The notes under the pieces: model-generated
Told to the model about the DNA's origin: nothing
What the model saw: only the letters and a program-made list of their open reading frames with translations
Database searches by the model: none
Shown here: one piece after another, positions 1-8,444 of the stretch
Layout: each line of letters opens with the position of its first letter
How positions within the stretch are numbered: the stretch's first letter is position 1
Assembly (NCBI GenBank): GCA_965216605.1
Contig: CBDCGG010000002.1
Coordinates: 1,561,167 to 1,625,166 of the forward strand
DNA length: 64,000 bases
Reading direction: 5' to 3'
Origin: JABAAW01 sp965216605
GTDB lineage: Bacteria; Pseudomonadota; Alphaproteobacteria; JABAAW01
Translations under genes and position numbers: made by a program

Positions 1-497
1 TGAAGAACAGGATAGCGACAACAAAAAATATTCTCCGTAACGCGGTGACTGCCAAAAGAAATAGGAATAGGCTTCATGACACTTAAAGCATACTCAGCAG
101 AGCAGAAAGATCCTTCCTCGTTTATCGCACGATAATCACATCCTACGATATGAACTCTCTGATGTTTGTCCAAATAAGAAATTTGTGTTCGTAGACGGTC
201 ACGATGGCATAGATCATCTGAATCCATCCGTGCTACATACTCGCCTCGAGCAGCACGAAGACCACAATTCGCCGCCTTCGGAATACCCAAATTTTTATCC
301 AAAAATATACCTCGAACGCGTTCATCAGCCGCACTAAACGAGCGAATGATAGAGGCACTGGAATCCGTCGAGCCATCGTCGACAACGATTAACTCTAAAT
401 CTGTATAACTCTGCTGTAAAATAGATTCAATTGCTTCGCCCAAAAAACGCTCGCCGTTGTACGTCGTCGTCAAAACGCTAACCCGTGGAGAAGACAT
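1..497 (-). CDS. Family 2 glycosyltransferase, N-terminal part (gene runs off window start)
   Basis: The first 165 codons are visible, starting with ATG at 497, and the rest lies beyond base 1. The product begins RVSVLTTTYNGERFL and continues with VVDDGSTD and ARMDSDDLCHRDRL, the nucleotide-sugar and metal-binding (DxDD-like) motifs of a GT-A fold family 2 enzyme. It probably transfers a sugar from a nucleotide donor onto a surface glycan at the cytoplasmic face of the membrane; donor and acceptor cannot be told. The start lies one base after the stop of the preceding glycosyltransferase (TGA-C-ATG), so the two are translationally linked. The visible half is clearly a paralogue of that neighbour, with shared blocks such as RMDSDDLCHRDRL and SYLDKH. 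An exopolysaccharide or LPS locus beyond the window edge is likely. Confidence 0.85.
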   Translation of the reverse strand, partial: MSSPRVSVLTTTYNGERFLGEAIESILQQSYTDLELIVVDDGSTDSSASIIRSFSAADERVRGIFLDKNLGIPKAANCGLRAARGEYVARMDSDDLCHRDRLRTQISYLDKHQRVHIVGCDYRAINEEGSFCSAEYALSVMKPIPISFGSHRVTENIFCCRYPVL

Positions 498-498
498 G

Positions 499-1854
499 TC
501 AAACCCTCAACTTGCGGAAAAAAACTGGCATAAAACGAAAAAAACTAACAAAAGAATACGTGACCAAAAATTTCAACACGAAAAGAGGATTGTAACAAAA
601 GGCAAGCAAAAAATGCTTGGCTCCATAATGCCAACGGATGGTGAAAAATAACGAGCGAAACAAAAACAAATGATGTTTAGAACGATGCTCAGTAAATTTA
701 ATAAAAACAGATATTAATGAAAAAATTACCGTGAAAAAATAACGAAACATCGTGAAAAATGAAGCACGGCGACACAAACTAAAAGCGTAACAGAAATACA
801 AAAAACTTGCTTGAAATTTTTTCAAACGAAAACATAAAAAACAAAAATAAGAGTAAAAATAAATTTGCTTGTTCATTGTCATCCCCCATTCTTTCCACAG
901 CGAAAAATCACGAAAATTCTTCAAGCCGAAACGACGCAAAATGATAACAACACGCAAAAACTCATACAAGCCCTCACGACGGGAATACGGTAAAAAAACA
1001 AGGCTATCTTGCAAAAACAACACGCTTGAAACTCCTTGAAAATGCAATCCTCGATTGTCGGTAGAAGGAGGATTCTCAAGAGGATCCCAAAAGCCTCGCC
1101 TGCGGAATTCTGAAGATAGACCGATCACACAAACAAGCAAAGCACTCAAACTATGAGCAAAGCGTCGAGTCGTCGAGCTACCGTAGTGACGATAATAATA
1201 AAGCTTCGCTGGCAAATTGTCTATAACATTTCCGTGCATACCTACAACACGAGCATACAAATCGTCGTCTTCGGCGATTAGAAGGAACTCGCGGTATCCG
1301 CCTACTGATAAAAGAGTCGAGCGACGACAAACAATCGTCGGATGAAGAACGGGATAGTGTACTAACAGAGCACCTTTCGCAACACGTCTTCTGCCTCGTG
1401 TGAGGACAAGAGGCTTTCTAATACGTCGAGCGGACGCGGCAGAGAGGAACAAGTCTTCTTCGTCTATCGCGCGATAGCGACATCCCAACACATGGATTTC
1501 TGCATGCTTGTCCAAGTAGGAGACTTGTTTTTGTAAGCGATCGCGATGGCACAGATCGTCTGAATCCATACGTGCGATATATTCTCCTCGGCAAAAGCCC
1601 AGTCCGTGGTTGAGCGCACGTGTAAAGCCTCGATTTTTTGGAAAACGAAAAACACGAATACGCTTGTCCTTCTTTGCGCAAGCGTCTAGCAGTTCTACGC
1701 TTTTGTCGGTGGAGCCGTCGTCGACTACGATCATCTCGAAGTTTGTGAAGCTTTGAGACAGGATGGATTCGATGGCGGCTTTGAGGAAGCGTTCGCCGTT
1801 GTAGTTTGCCATCAGGACGCTGACGCGAGGAAGATTTTTTTCTTTGCGCTGCAT
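499..1854 (-). CDS. Family 2 glycosyltransferase with Phe-rich C-terminal extension
   Basis: The product is a 451-residue glycosyltransferase. The N-terminal ~220 residues carry the GT-A signature: VSVLMANYNGERFL, VVDDGSTD, ARMDSDD, then HPTIVCRRS and AEDDDLYARV, where an (E)DDD acidic cluster is expected near the acceptor site. The last ~200 residues are rich in Phe, Tyr, Arg and Lys (for example SYFCFLCFRLKKF), suggest membrane association and match no domain I know. I chose ATG 1854 because the glycosyltransferase fold starts right after it. The same frame stays open to 2046, but that would overlap ald on the other strand. The 3' half (about 500-1000) is much more AT-rich than the rest of the window, suggesting a separate or laterally acquired origin. 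The gene is divergent from ald, with 99 bases between them. Confidence 0.85.
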   Translation of the reverse strand: MQRKEKNLPRVSVLMANYNGERFLKAAIESILSQSFTNFEMIVVDDGSTDKSVELLDACAKKDKRIRVFRFPKNRGFTRALNHGLGFCRGEYIARMDSDDLCHRDRLQKQVSYLDKHAEIHVLGCRYRAIDEEDLFLSAASARRIRKPLVLTRGRRRVAKGALLVHYPVLHPTIVCRRSTLLSVGGYREFLLIAEDDDLYARVVGMHGNVIDNLPAKLYYYRHYGSSTTRRFAHSLSALLVCVIGLSSEFRRRGFWDPLENPPSTDNRGLHFQGVSSVLFLQDSLVFLPYSRREGLYEFLRVVIILRRFGLKNFRDFSLWKEWGMTMNKQIYFYSYFCFLCFRLKKFQASFLYFCYAFSLCRRASFFTMFRYFFTVIFSLISVFIKFTEHRSKHHLFLFRSLFFTIRWHYGAKHFLLAFCYNPLFVLKFLVTYSFVSFFRFMPVFFRKLRV

Positions 1855-1953
1855 ATTTTTCTTGAAATTTTTTGGAGAGGCAGTAGGATAACTTGCTGGA
1901 GCCAGCCTAGAGGCAGCGGCTTTTTGTGTCAATAGCGAATAGGGAGAGGGAGT

Positions 1954-3057
1954 ATGCTGATTGGAGTACCCAAGGAGATTAAAACTCACGAGTATCGGGT
2001 GGGGCTTGTGCCGGAGAGCGTACGAGACTTGGTCGAGGGGGGGCATGGTGTATTAGTTGAGAGCGGCGCGGGCAAGGGGATTTTTGCCGACGACGAGCAT
2101 TACAAGGCGGCGGGCGCGAAGATCGTTTCTACGCGCGAGGAGATTTTTGAGAAAGCTGACATGGTCGTCAAGGTCAAGGAGCCGCAGATTGAGGAGTGCA
2201 AGCTTTTGCGGGAGGGACAGGTATTGTTCACTTATCTGCATCTTGCTCCTGATCGGGAGCAGACCGATGCTTTGTGCGCTTCGGGATGCACGGCGATCGC
2301 CTACGAGACTGTGACAGACGGGCGGGGGGGCTTGCCGTTGCTTGCGCCGATGAGCGAGATTGCGGGCAGGATGTCGATACAGGTTGGCGCGCATTGTTTG
2401 GAGACGGCGCAGGGGGGACGAGGAGTTTTGTTGGGCGGAGTGCCGGGGACTTTACCTGCCAAGGTTGTTGTGATTGGCGCGGGGGCATCGGGCAGCAGTG
2501 CGGTGAGGATTGCGGCGGGGGTTGGAGCGGATATAACGGTATTGGATTTGTCTATTGAGAAGCTGCGCTCGGTTGAAAATATTTTTGCGAACACGGTCAA
2601 GACGGCTTATTCTTCGATCGCGGTTTTGGAGAGGTTGTTGGCGGAGGCGGATTTAGTGATCGGAGCGGTATTAGTTCCGGGGGCGAATGCTCCGAAGGTG
2701 ATTTCGCGGGCGATGTTGAGGGGGATGAAGCGGGGTTCTGTTGTTGTGGATATTGCCATCGATCAGGGGGGATGTTTAGAGACGAGCAGGCCTACGACGC
2801 ATGCCGAGCCGACTTTTATTGAGGAGGATGTGATTCACTATTGCGTGACGAACATGCCGGGGGTTGTGGCGCAGAGTAGCAGTTATGCTTTGAACAATGT
2901 GACTTTGCCTTATGCGCGTGCTTTGGCGGGCAAGGGTTGGGAGCGCGCGGTTGCTGAGGATACGGGATTGCGGGATGGGGTGAATGTGAGTGGGGGGAGG
3001 GTGACTTATGCGGCGGTTGCGAAGGCTCAGGAGAGGGAATTTGCTCCCTTGAACTAG
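1954..3057 (+). CDS. ald: Alanine dehydrogenase
   Basis: This enzyme interconverts L-alanine and pyruvate plus ammonia with NAD+, in the cytoplasm. The 367 residues match the usual ~370. The start MLIGVPKEIKTHEYRVGLVP is the family hallmark. KVKEPQ (about residue 75) and YLHLAPDREQ (about 95) hold the expected substrate-binding Lys and catalytic His. VVVIGAGASGSSAVRIA (about 170) is the Rossmann glycine motif, and DIAIDQGG followed by THAEPTF closes the active site. A GGGAGAGGGAGT purine stretch directly before the ATG serves as ribosome binding site. The coding strand is strongly G/T-biased (GGG, TTG and GTT codons), as in the HAD gene at 7.1 kb and unlike sucA. It stands alone, and no convincing terminator is seen in the 187 bases before the end of ispDF. 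Confidence 0.95.
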   Translation: MLIGVPKEIKTHEYRVGLVPESVRDLVEGGHGVLVESGAGKGIFADDEHYKAAGAKIVSTREEIFEKADMVVKVKEPQIEECKLLREGQVLFTYLHLAPDREQTDALCASGCTAIAYETVTDGRGGLPLLAPMSEIAGRMSIQVGAHCLETAQGGRGVLLGGVPGTLPAKVVVIGAGASGSSAVRIAAGVGADITVLDLSIEKLRSVENIFANTVKTAYSSIAVLERLLAEADLVIGAVLVPGANAPKVISRAMLRGMKRGSVVVDIAIDQGGCLETSRPTTHAEPTFIEEDVIHYCVTNMPGVVAQSSSYALNNVTLPYARALAGKGWERAVAEDTGLRDGVNVSGGRVTYAAVAKAQEREFAPLN

Positions 3058-3244
3058 GGGTGTGGCGCGGGTGTTGCTTGGAGTTTTTTAATCTTGTAAC
3101 AGATGGCGGTAGTGTTCCAAAAAACGAGACTCGCATATTGACGGAAAACGCAAGACGAGCGAGCCGTAAGGCGAAGTGAGTTTTGCGCATGGGGGGCGTG
3201 GGGGGACGAAGTTCCCCGGCAAAAAAAGCACAATAGAAAGCCCG

Positions 3245-4657
3245 TCAATACAAAAAACGCGCGCTCGCGGTAGCGAAAGCCCCCACCCCCTCTCCCCTCC
3301 CCAAAGCCCCCAAGCCCTCCAGCGTCTTCGCCTTCACACCCACACGCTCTATCGTCAACCTGCACAAAGCCGCCAGCCGCTCGCGCATAGCAACCTTAAA
3401 TTTTCCCAAGTGCGGCAACTCCAACAAAAGCGTTACATCGAGCGATACTAACCCCCCTCCCGCCTCCGCCAAAAGTTCGATCGCACGCACAAGAAAAAGA
3501 GCGGAATCCGCATCTCGCCACCGCTCGTCCGAAGGTGGAAACAAATCGCCAATATCCCCCGCCCCCGCCAACGACAACACAGCATCCGTAAGAGCATGCA
3601 ACGCAACATCTGCATCCGAATGCCCCTCCAAGGAAAACAAGGCAGGAACATCAACCCCGCACAAACGCACCGAACTGCCCTCGCATGTTTTGTGTGTATC
3701 GAAACCCGTAGCGCTACGATATTCAGGTATGGGATGTTCAGGCGTGTGATACTCATGGCTTGTCGTTGTCCTGCCGAGCAAACCTGCGACTCCCTCCAAG
3801 AGTCCGACATCCGCACGCCTTGTGATTTTGTGCGCCCGCACCTCCCCCTCGACCGCCTCGACGAGGCAACCCGCTTGCTCGCACAGCTGCGCCTCGTCCG
3901 ACACCGTGGCAGAGCATTCGCGCAACAGACGCAACAACAATCCACGAGATGCAGCCTGCGGCGTTTGCGCCAAGCGCAAGGTCGCCCTTTCGATCGAGCC
4001 GCTCACCTTACCCTGCTCGCAAACCCGCTTGACGCTATCGACAACAGGCAGCAGCGGCACGACGCAAGCCGAGACAGCACGCTGCCACAAGAATTTGGCT
4101 TGTAGAAGAACCCGTGCGATCAGCTCTGCCGAGACGAGCGGACGCGCCGCGTCAAAAACCATGACCCAATCGTTGACTTGATCGTTGGCTTGATCGTTGT
4201 TGTTTGTCTCCAGTGCTTCCAGTGCTTTTTGCAATGAGTCTTGCCTTCGCTCTCCGCCCTCGACGAGGATGAGGTCGGGCAGCGATTTTGAGGCGAGCGC
4301 GCTAATTGTTTCAGACGCTCCCGCCGCTCCCGCCGCTCCCTCCGCTCCCGCCGCTCCCTCCGTTTTCGTGTTGTCTTTTGGCAGAACGAGAACGATGCGT
4401 GCGAAGCTTGCGTTTTTCACTCTCTCGCAGAGATGCTGCAGGGCGGGCTTGCCAGCGAGGGGAGTAAGCAGCTTGTTCGTTTGGGGTTGTGTTGTTTTGC
4501 TGGTCGTCTCTGTTGTCTTAGAGTTACGAAAGCGCGAGCCTTCTCCTGCGCACAGCAGGACAGCGTCGCAACGAAAGGTAGGGGGAGAAGCCTTGTCTGT
4601 GTCCATGTCTATGTCTGTGTCTATGTTTATGTCTGTGTTCGCGGCATCGTACGGCAT
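3245..4657 (-). CDS. ispDF: Bifunctional IspD/IspF of the MEP isoprenoid pathway
   Basis: The fusion catalyses two non-consecutive MEP-pathway steps: CTP-dependent cytidylylation of 2-C-methyl-D-erythritol 4-phosphate, and cyclisation to the 2,4-cyclodiphosphate. The N-terminal IspD part shows LLCAGEGSRF (nucleotide loop), GGERRQDSLQKAL and VFDAARPLV. The C-terminal IspF part shows GFDTH (metal-binding Asp and His), LEGHSDADVALHALTDA, GDIGDLFPPSD and VKAKTLEGLGALGRGEGVGA. ATG 4657 gives 470 residues. An in-frame ATG at 4750 would add 31 residues without family similarity. Two low-complexity insertions stand out: a near-N-terminal Asp/Ile/Thr run from hexameric DNA repeats (4598-4640) and a Gly/Ala/Glu run from 9-bp repeats (about 4313-4365). 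IspDF fusion is common in alphaproteobacteria. The gene diverges from trkA. Confidence 0.92.
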   Translation of the reverse strand: MPYDAANTDINIDTDIDMDTDKASPPTFRCDAVLLCAGEGSRFRNSKTTETTSKTTQPQTNKLLTPLAGKPALQHLCERVKNASFARIVLVLPKDNTKTEGAAGAEGAAGAAGASETISALASKSLPDLILVEGGERRQDSLQKALEALETNNNDQANDQVNDWVMVFDAARPLVSAELIARVLLQAKFLWQRAVSACVVPLLPVVDSVKRVCEQGKVSGSIERATLRLAQTPQAASRGLLLRLLRECSATVSDEAQLCEQAGCLVEAVEGEVRAHKITRRADVGLLEGVAGLLGRTTTSHEYHTPEHPIPEYRSATGFDTHKTCEGSSVRLCGVDVPALFSLEGHSDADVALHALTDAVLSLAGAGDIGDLFPPSDERWRDADSALFLVRAIELLAEAGGGLVSLDVTLLLELPHLGKFKVAMRERLAALCRLTIERVGVKAKTLEGLGALGRGEGVGAFATASARFLY

Positions 4658-4760
4658 GTTCTTTGCGATGTGTACTATAGAGAACAGAGTTCTGTTGTTT
4701 GTCTCTTTTTCAGGGTACCTTGTCCGTAGTATATTGTCATGGCATCCCAAGAAACAACTT

Positions 4761-4808
4761 GGGGATAAATTCCCCTCGGGGATAAATTCCCCTTGGGGAT
4801 AAATTCCT
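4761..4808. repeat. Three tandem copies of a 17-bp palindromic motif GGGGATAAATTCCCC
   Basis: Copies begin at 4761, 4778 and 4795, spaced exactly 17 bp apart; the third ends CCT instead of CCCC. Each core is a perfect inverted repeat, GGGGA and TCCCC around TAAAT. The array lies in the divergent promoter space between ispDF and trkA. The same motif recurs at 21874-21915 and 22978-22992, each time beside a gene start. Confidence 0.9.
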
Positions 4809-4841
4809 CTTTAGCGAATCTGACGGGTTAGAAGTAGAACG

Positions 4842-6218
4842 ATGAAGATTGTCATTTGCGGCGCGGGACGCGTGGGCAGTTCGATAGCGCAGTATCTTTC
4901 GCGCCAGCAGAACGATGTTGTTTTGCTGGATGTGGATGCGCAGCGTCTTGTCAACATAGGCGATGTTGCCGATGTCAAGACGGTATTAGGCGATGGCTCT
5001 GAGCCCGAAAGCCTTTCCGAGGCAGAAGCCGACAGCGCCGACATGCTGATCGCTGTCACGGACTCTGATCAGGTCAATATGGTGTGCTGCCAAATGGCGC
5101 ACTCGCTTTTCAACATACCGATGAAGATCGCGCGTTTGCGCACCGATAGTTACAACAATCCTCGTTGGGCAAAGATTTTCGGACACGACCATGTTCCGAT
5201 CGACATTGTTATCTCGCCTTCGCACACGATCGTCGATGCGATTCACGATCGTCTAGATGCCCCTGGTGCGTTCGATGTCGTGCCGCTGGTGGGCGATCGC
5301 GTGCGCGTTATCGGCACGCGATGCTCGGAAGATTGTCCTTTGGTCTACCAGCCGCTGCGCCAGCTGACGACGCTGTTTCCCGATCTGAAAATGACGATCC
5401 TGCTGATCACCCATCAAGGCATGCCGATAGTGCCGAAGGCGGACGATATGCTCTATCCGCGCGACAGCGTCTATTTCGCCGTCGAAACAGGACACATGAT
5501 GCGCGCCTTGCAGGCTTTCGGACACGAGTATCGTCCCAGCAAGCGCGTGCTGATCGTGGGCGGCGGCAACATGGGTTTGATATTAGGACAGAAGATTCGC
5601 CAAACCTCGCTGGCGCAGCACACGACGCTCGTCGAGAACAATCAGCTGCGTGCGCGCAAAATCGCCGAAGCCCTGCCTGATGCAACCGTCATCCAAGGCG
5701 ACATCATGGAAGCAGAAACGCTGGCAAGCCTCAAGCCCGAGTCCTTCAATACCGTCGTCTCGCTGACCGACGACGACGAGGTGAATGCTCTGTCGGTCTT
5801 GATGCTGAAAAAGCGAGGGGTCGAGCGTGGCATCAGCGTTATCAGCAAGGGCATCTACAACTCGCTGGTGAGCGAGCTGGGATTGGATGTCATCGTGAAT
5901 CCTCCCTTGATCACGGTGGCGACGATCTTGCGCCATGTGCGCCACGGCAGGATTCAGGCGGTCTATCCGATCCACGAGGGATTCGCCGAACTGTTCGAGG
6001 CGACCGCTTTGTCTACCTCGAACATTATCGGCACGCCCCTGAAAGATTTCAAGATCAAGTCGGGCATCATCATCGGGGCGATCGTGCGCGGCGGCGAGGT
6101 GATCATTCCGCGTCCCGACACCATAGTCGAAGAGGACGACCGCATCGTTATCCTGGCAGAGCAACGCCTGACGCGCCGTGTCGAGCAGCTGTTCTCTGTC
6201 AGTTTAGATTATTTCTAA
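4842..6218 (+). CDS. trkA: Trk potassium uptake regulatory subunit TrkA
   Basis: TrkA is the peripheral NAD(H)-binding subunit that gates the TrkH/TrkG potassium channel at the inner membrane. The 458 residues fit the family and contain two RCK units. The first opens MKIVICGAGRVGSSIAQYL and the second, near residue 235, has VLIVGGGNMGLILGQKI; both are dinucleotide-binding GxGxxG loops. Each is followed by a TrkA-C segment, such as IGTPLKDFKIKSGIIIGAIVRGGEVIIPRPD at the end of the protein. ATG 4842 follows an AGAAG ribosome-binding sequence. The next gene starts 14 bases after the stop, so they should be co-transcribed. In many alphaproteobacteria trkA lies between ntrX and dat/hfq; here only dat is retained. 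No trkH is in the window. Confidence 0.95.
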   Translation: MKIVICGAGRVGSSIAQYLSRQQNDVVLLDVDAQRLVNIGDVADVKTVLGDGSEPESLSEAEADSADMLIAVTDSDQVNMVCCQMAHSLFNIPMKIARLRTDSYNNPRWAKIFGHDHVPIDIVISPSHTIVDAIHDRLDAPGAFDVVPLVGDRVRVIGTRCSEDCPLVYQPLRQLTTLFPDLKMTILLITHQGMPIVPKADDMLYPRDSVYFAVETGHMMRALQAFGHEYRPSKRVLIVGGGNMGLILGQKIRQTSLAQHTTLVENNQLRARKIAEALPDATVIQGDIMEAETLASLKPESFNTVVSLTDDDEVNALSVLMLKKRGVERGISVISKGIYNSLVSELGLDVIVNPPLITVATILRHVRHGRIQAVYPIHEGFAELFEATALSTSNIIGTPLKDFKIKSGIIIGAIVRGGEVIIPRPDTIVEEDDRIVILAEQRLTRRVEQLFSVSLDYF

Positions 6219-6232
6219 TACGGAGTGTCGAG

Positions 6233-7126
6233 ATGAGCTGGGCTTGGGTCAATGGTCGTTTTCTGCCTCTATCGCGCGCCACCTTGGGGATCGAGGATCG
6301 AGGGTTGTTGTTCGCCGATGCCGTCTACGAGGTCGTTTGTGTCGCACGCGGACGCGCGATCGATGTCGAGGGACACTGGAGCAGGCTATGGCGTTCGCTA
6401 CGCGAGATAGCCCTGCCCCCCCCATGCTCGCGCGCCGTCTTGACGCTGCTGCTAGAGCGCGTCGTGCGGCGCAATCGTCTGCGCGAGGGGATGGTGTATT
6501 TGCAAATCAGTCGCGGCAGCGCAAAGCGCGAGCATGCCTTTCCGAATCCCTCGGTAGCTGCCAACATGTTCTTCTTTGCAACGCACGGCAAGGCTGCTCC
6601 TGCTGCGCCAAAGATGTTGAGTGCTGTTTCGGTTGCGGATACGCGCTGGCGACGTGTTGATATCAAGACGACCAATCTGCTTGCCAACTGCTTGGCATTG
6701 GAAGAAGCAAAAGCGCGCGGCGGAGACGAGGTGCTGTTCTACGACAAAGAGAGCGATCTGTTGTTGGAGGCGAGCAAGAGCAACCTGTGGCTCATTACAC
6801 AAGATGGGAAAAAAGACGGAGAAAAAGGCAATAGGCTGCTGACGCCTCCGCGCACGACGAATATTTTAGGAGGGGTGACGCGGCTCGCCCTCTTGCGCTT
6901 GGCAGAGCAGGCGGGGTTGGCGATAGCCGAGCAGAGTTTCACGCGCGAGCAGGCGAAGGCGGGTGGGCTAGAGTTGTTTCTGACGAACTCGACGGGGTTT
7001 GTTTCGGTTGTCTCTTCGCTGGACGGCTGTACGATCGGGGGGAATCGAGAAGGAACGGCGCGGCAGCGGTATCCTTTGGCGCACAAGTTGTACGACCTTT
7101 ATGTCGAGCGACTGGGGAGTTTGTGA
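6233..7126 (+). CDS. dat: D-amino acid (D-alanine) aminotransferase, class IV
   Basis: A PLP-dependent fold-type IV transaminase of 297 residues, probably exchanging the amino group between D-alanine and 2-oxoglutarate to supply D-glutamate or D-alanine for the cell wall. The N-terminus WAWVNGRFLPLSRATLGIEDRGLLFADAVYEV is typical of D-amino acid transaminases. The PLP lysine is in DIKTTNLLANCLALEEA (about residue 147), the cofactor-binding Glu in LLLEASKSNLWL, and TNILGGVTR plus LTNSTGFVSV complete the active site. A GGAG lies before the ATG. A branched-chain or aminodeoxychorismate-lyase relative cannot be excluded from sequence alone, but the trkA neighbourhood favours Dat. It sits within a trkA-dat-HAD operon. 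Confidence 0.85.
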   Translation: MSWAWVNGRFLPLSRATLGIEDRGLLFADAVYEVVCVARGRAIDVEGHWSRLWRSLREIALPPPCSRAVLTLLLERVVRRNRLREGMVYLQISRGSAKREHAFPNPSVAANMFFFATHGKAAPAAPKMLSAVSVADTRWRRVDIKTTNLLANCLALEEAKARGGDEVLFYDKESDLLLEASKSNLWLITQDGKKDGEKGNRLLTPPRTTNILGGVTRLALLRLAEQAGLAIAEQSFTREQAKAGGLELFLTNSTGFVSVVSSLDGCTIGGNREGTARQRYPLAHKLYDLYVERLGSL

Positions 7127-7127
7127 G

Positions 7128-7826
7128 GTGAAAACAAAGAAGGAAAAGAAAGGATGTTCGTTGTTGTTGTTCGATTGGGACAACACTTTGGTAGACACTT
7201 GGGGATTGGTGCATGAGAGTCTTCAGGTTGCCTTGCGGGGTTTGGGGATGCGCGAGTGGGATATGGAGGAGACTAAGCGGCGTTTGGGTGCGTCGTTGCG
7301 TGACAACTTTCCAAGAATGTTTGGCGAGCGTGCTTTAGAGGCGAAGGTTTTGTATCGGGGACATTTTTTATCGCGTCATCTGGAGGTTTTGCGTGCTTTT
7401 TCGGGCGCGGAGGCTTTGTTGCGCGAATTATTGTTGCTAAGGGATTCTTGTGTTGTGGGCATTGTGAGCAACAAGGGGGGGGATGCTTTACGCGCTGAGA
7501 TTGCGCATTTGGGTTGGGGCGAGTATTTTCGTGCGGTTGTGGGGGCGGAGGATCTTGTTCGGGACAAGCCTGATCCTTGTTGTTTGGAGGAGATTTTTGT
7601 TCGGGTTGGCAGGGGTCGTGGCGATTTCGAGAGGTTGGTGTATGTGGGTGATTCGGTTGTGGACATGGAGTTTGCGAAGCGGTGTGGAATGGAGGGAATT
7701 TTGTTGGGGGAGGGGGGGGAGGATGCGACGCGTTTTGCGGAGTATCCGTGGGATATTTGGGTGAGGGACTTGGCGGGGTTGCGGGGGGTGCTGGCAGAGC
7801 CACTGGGGCTGGAGATTATGAGTTGA
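7128..7826 (+). CDS. HAD-superfamily hydrolase, phosphoglycolate phosphatase-like
   Basis: The 232-residue product starts at GTG 7128, one base after the dat stop, with GGGGAG about 10 bases upstream. The longer open frame begins inside dat and is not needed. All four HAD motifs are visible: LLFDWDNTLVDTW (nucleophile DxDxT), GIVSNKGG (motif II), RDKPDP with the motif III Lys, and VYVGDSVVDMEFAKR (GDxxxD). An alpha-helical cap follows motif I. It is thus a cytoplasmic phosphatase resembling Gph; the true substrate is uncertain. The coding strand is extremely G/T-rich, with long GGGGGG runs. It is the last gene of the trkA-dat operon, with a terminator hairpin starting directly at the stop codon. 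Confidence 0.85.
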   Translation: MKTKKEKKGCSLLLFDWDNTLVDTWGLVHESLQVALRGLGMREWDMEETKRRLGASLRDNFPRMFGERALEAKVLYRGHFLSRHLEVLRAFSGAEALLRELLLLRDSCVVGIVSNKGGDALRAEIAHLGWGEYFRAVVGAEDLVRDKPDPCCLEEIFVRVGRGRGDFERLVYVGDSVVDMEFAKRCGMEGILLGEGGEDATRFAEYPWDIWVRDLAGLRGVLAEPLGLEIMS

Positions 7827-7896
7827 GCGTATCTGCCTTTGCTCGCCTGCGCTTTTTAAGGAGCGCGCATCGCAAAGGCAGACACGCACTTTTTTG
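7827..7896 (+). terminator. Strong rho-independent terminator after the trkA-dat-HAD operon
   Basis: The arms GCGTATCTGCCTTTG (7827-7841) and CAAAGGCAGACACGC (7873-7887) pair with a single mismatch around a ~31-base loop. The right arm is followed by ACTTTTTTG. The hairpin begins immediately after the stop codon of the HAD gene. Confidence 0.85.
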
Positions 7897-8015
7897 ATTA
7901 ACTTTAATAGGTAGCGGTGTAGACCCAAAAGACGAGCCTCGCGCAAGTCTCGCCCTTGACTCGCCTCCCCTCGCCCGCTACAATCGTTGCAACCTCATCC
8001 ATAAGGAGATGACCC

Positions 8016-8429
8016 ATGAATGCCTCGCGCACCCGCTACCTATCGACAAGCCTCTCGCTGCTCGCAACCCTCATTTTCGTCGCAGCCTGCGCAGGGGGAC
8101 TGCCGCCCAAAGCCTCGGAAAAACAACTAGAACAAGGGTGGAAAGTCACAGGCTCCGTCAGAGGAGGTGGAGGAATACAGTCAGGCGCAGGCTCGTTTAA
8201 AACAAAACTCAATGTCTATCTCTTCAAAACAATGGACGAATTCTTCTGCCAACAAAAGACAGCCGACAACAAACAAAGCATCGGAGACAAATCCTATCTG
8301 AAAGACGGCAAAAGAGACATCGGCTGGCACACCGTTCCGCTCAGGATAAAAATTATCGAGAAAACCAGTAACAACAGAACCATCTTCTGGAGCTACTACT
8401 GCCGAGGAAAGATTGCACAAACTCCGTGA
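8016..8429 (+). CDS. Small putative lipoprotein of unknown function
   Basis: This 137-residue protein has a textbook lipoprotein signal: Arg residues near the N-terminus, a hydrophobic stretch LSLLATLIFVAAC, and a lipobox VAAC with Cys25 as the lipidated residue. It should be anchored in the periplasmic leaflet of a membrane. The mature part (about 113 residues) is Lys- and Gly-rich, has two further Cys (one in FFCQQ, one in YYCRG) that could form a disulfide, and matches no family I recognise. AAGGAG at 8003-8008 is correctly spaced for ATG 8016. The stop is 15 bases before sucA, so they may share a transcript, though no functional link is evident. Its A/C-rich coding style matches sucA. Confidence 0.75.
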   Translation: MNASRTRYLSTSLSLLATLIFVAACAGGLPPKASEKQLEQGWKVTGSVRGGGGIQSGAGSFKTKLNVYLFKTMDEFFCQQKTADNKQSIGDKSYLKDGKRDIGWHTVPLRIKIIEKTSNNRTIFWSYYCRGKIAQTP

Positions 8430-8444
8430 TGTAAAAGAATCTCC

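Noticed and set aside
1855..2046. Upstream extension of the second glycosyltransferase to 2046
   Set aside because: It would overlap the ald start on the opposite strand, and the glycosyltransferase fold begins right after ATG 1854.
3176..3244. GGGGAC-GAA-GTTCCCC hairpin between ald and ispDF as a terminator
   Set aside because: The stem is short and neither strand has a T-run directly after it in the right orientation.
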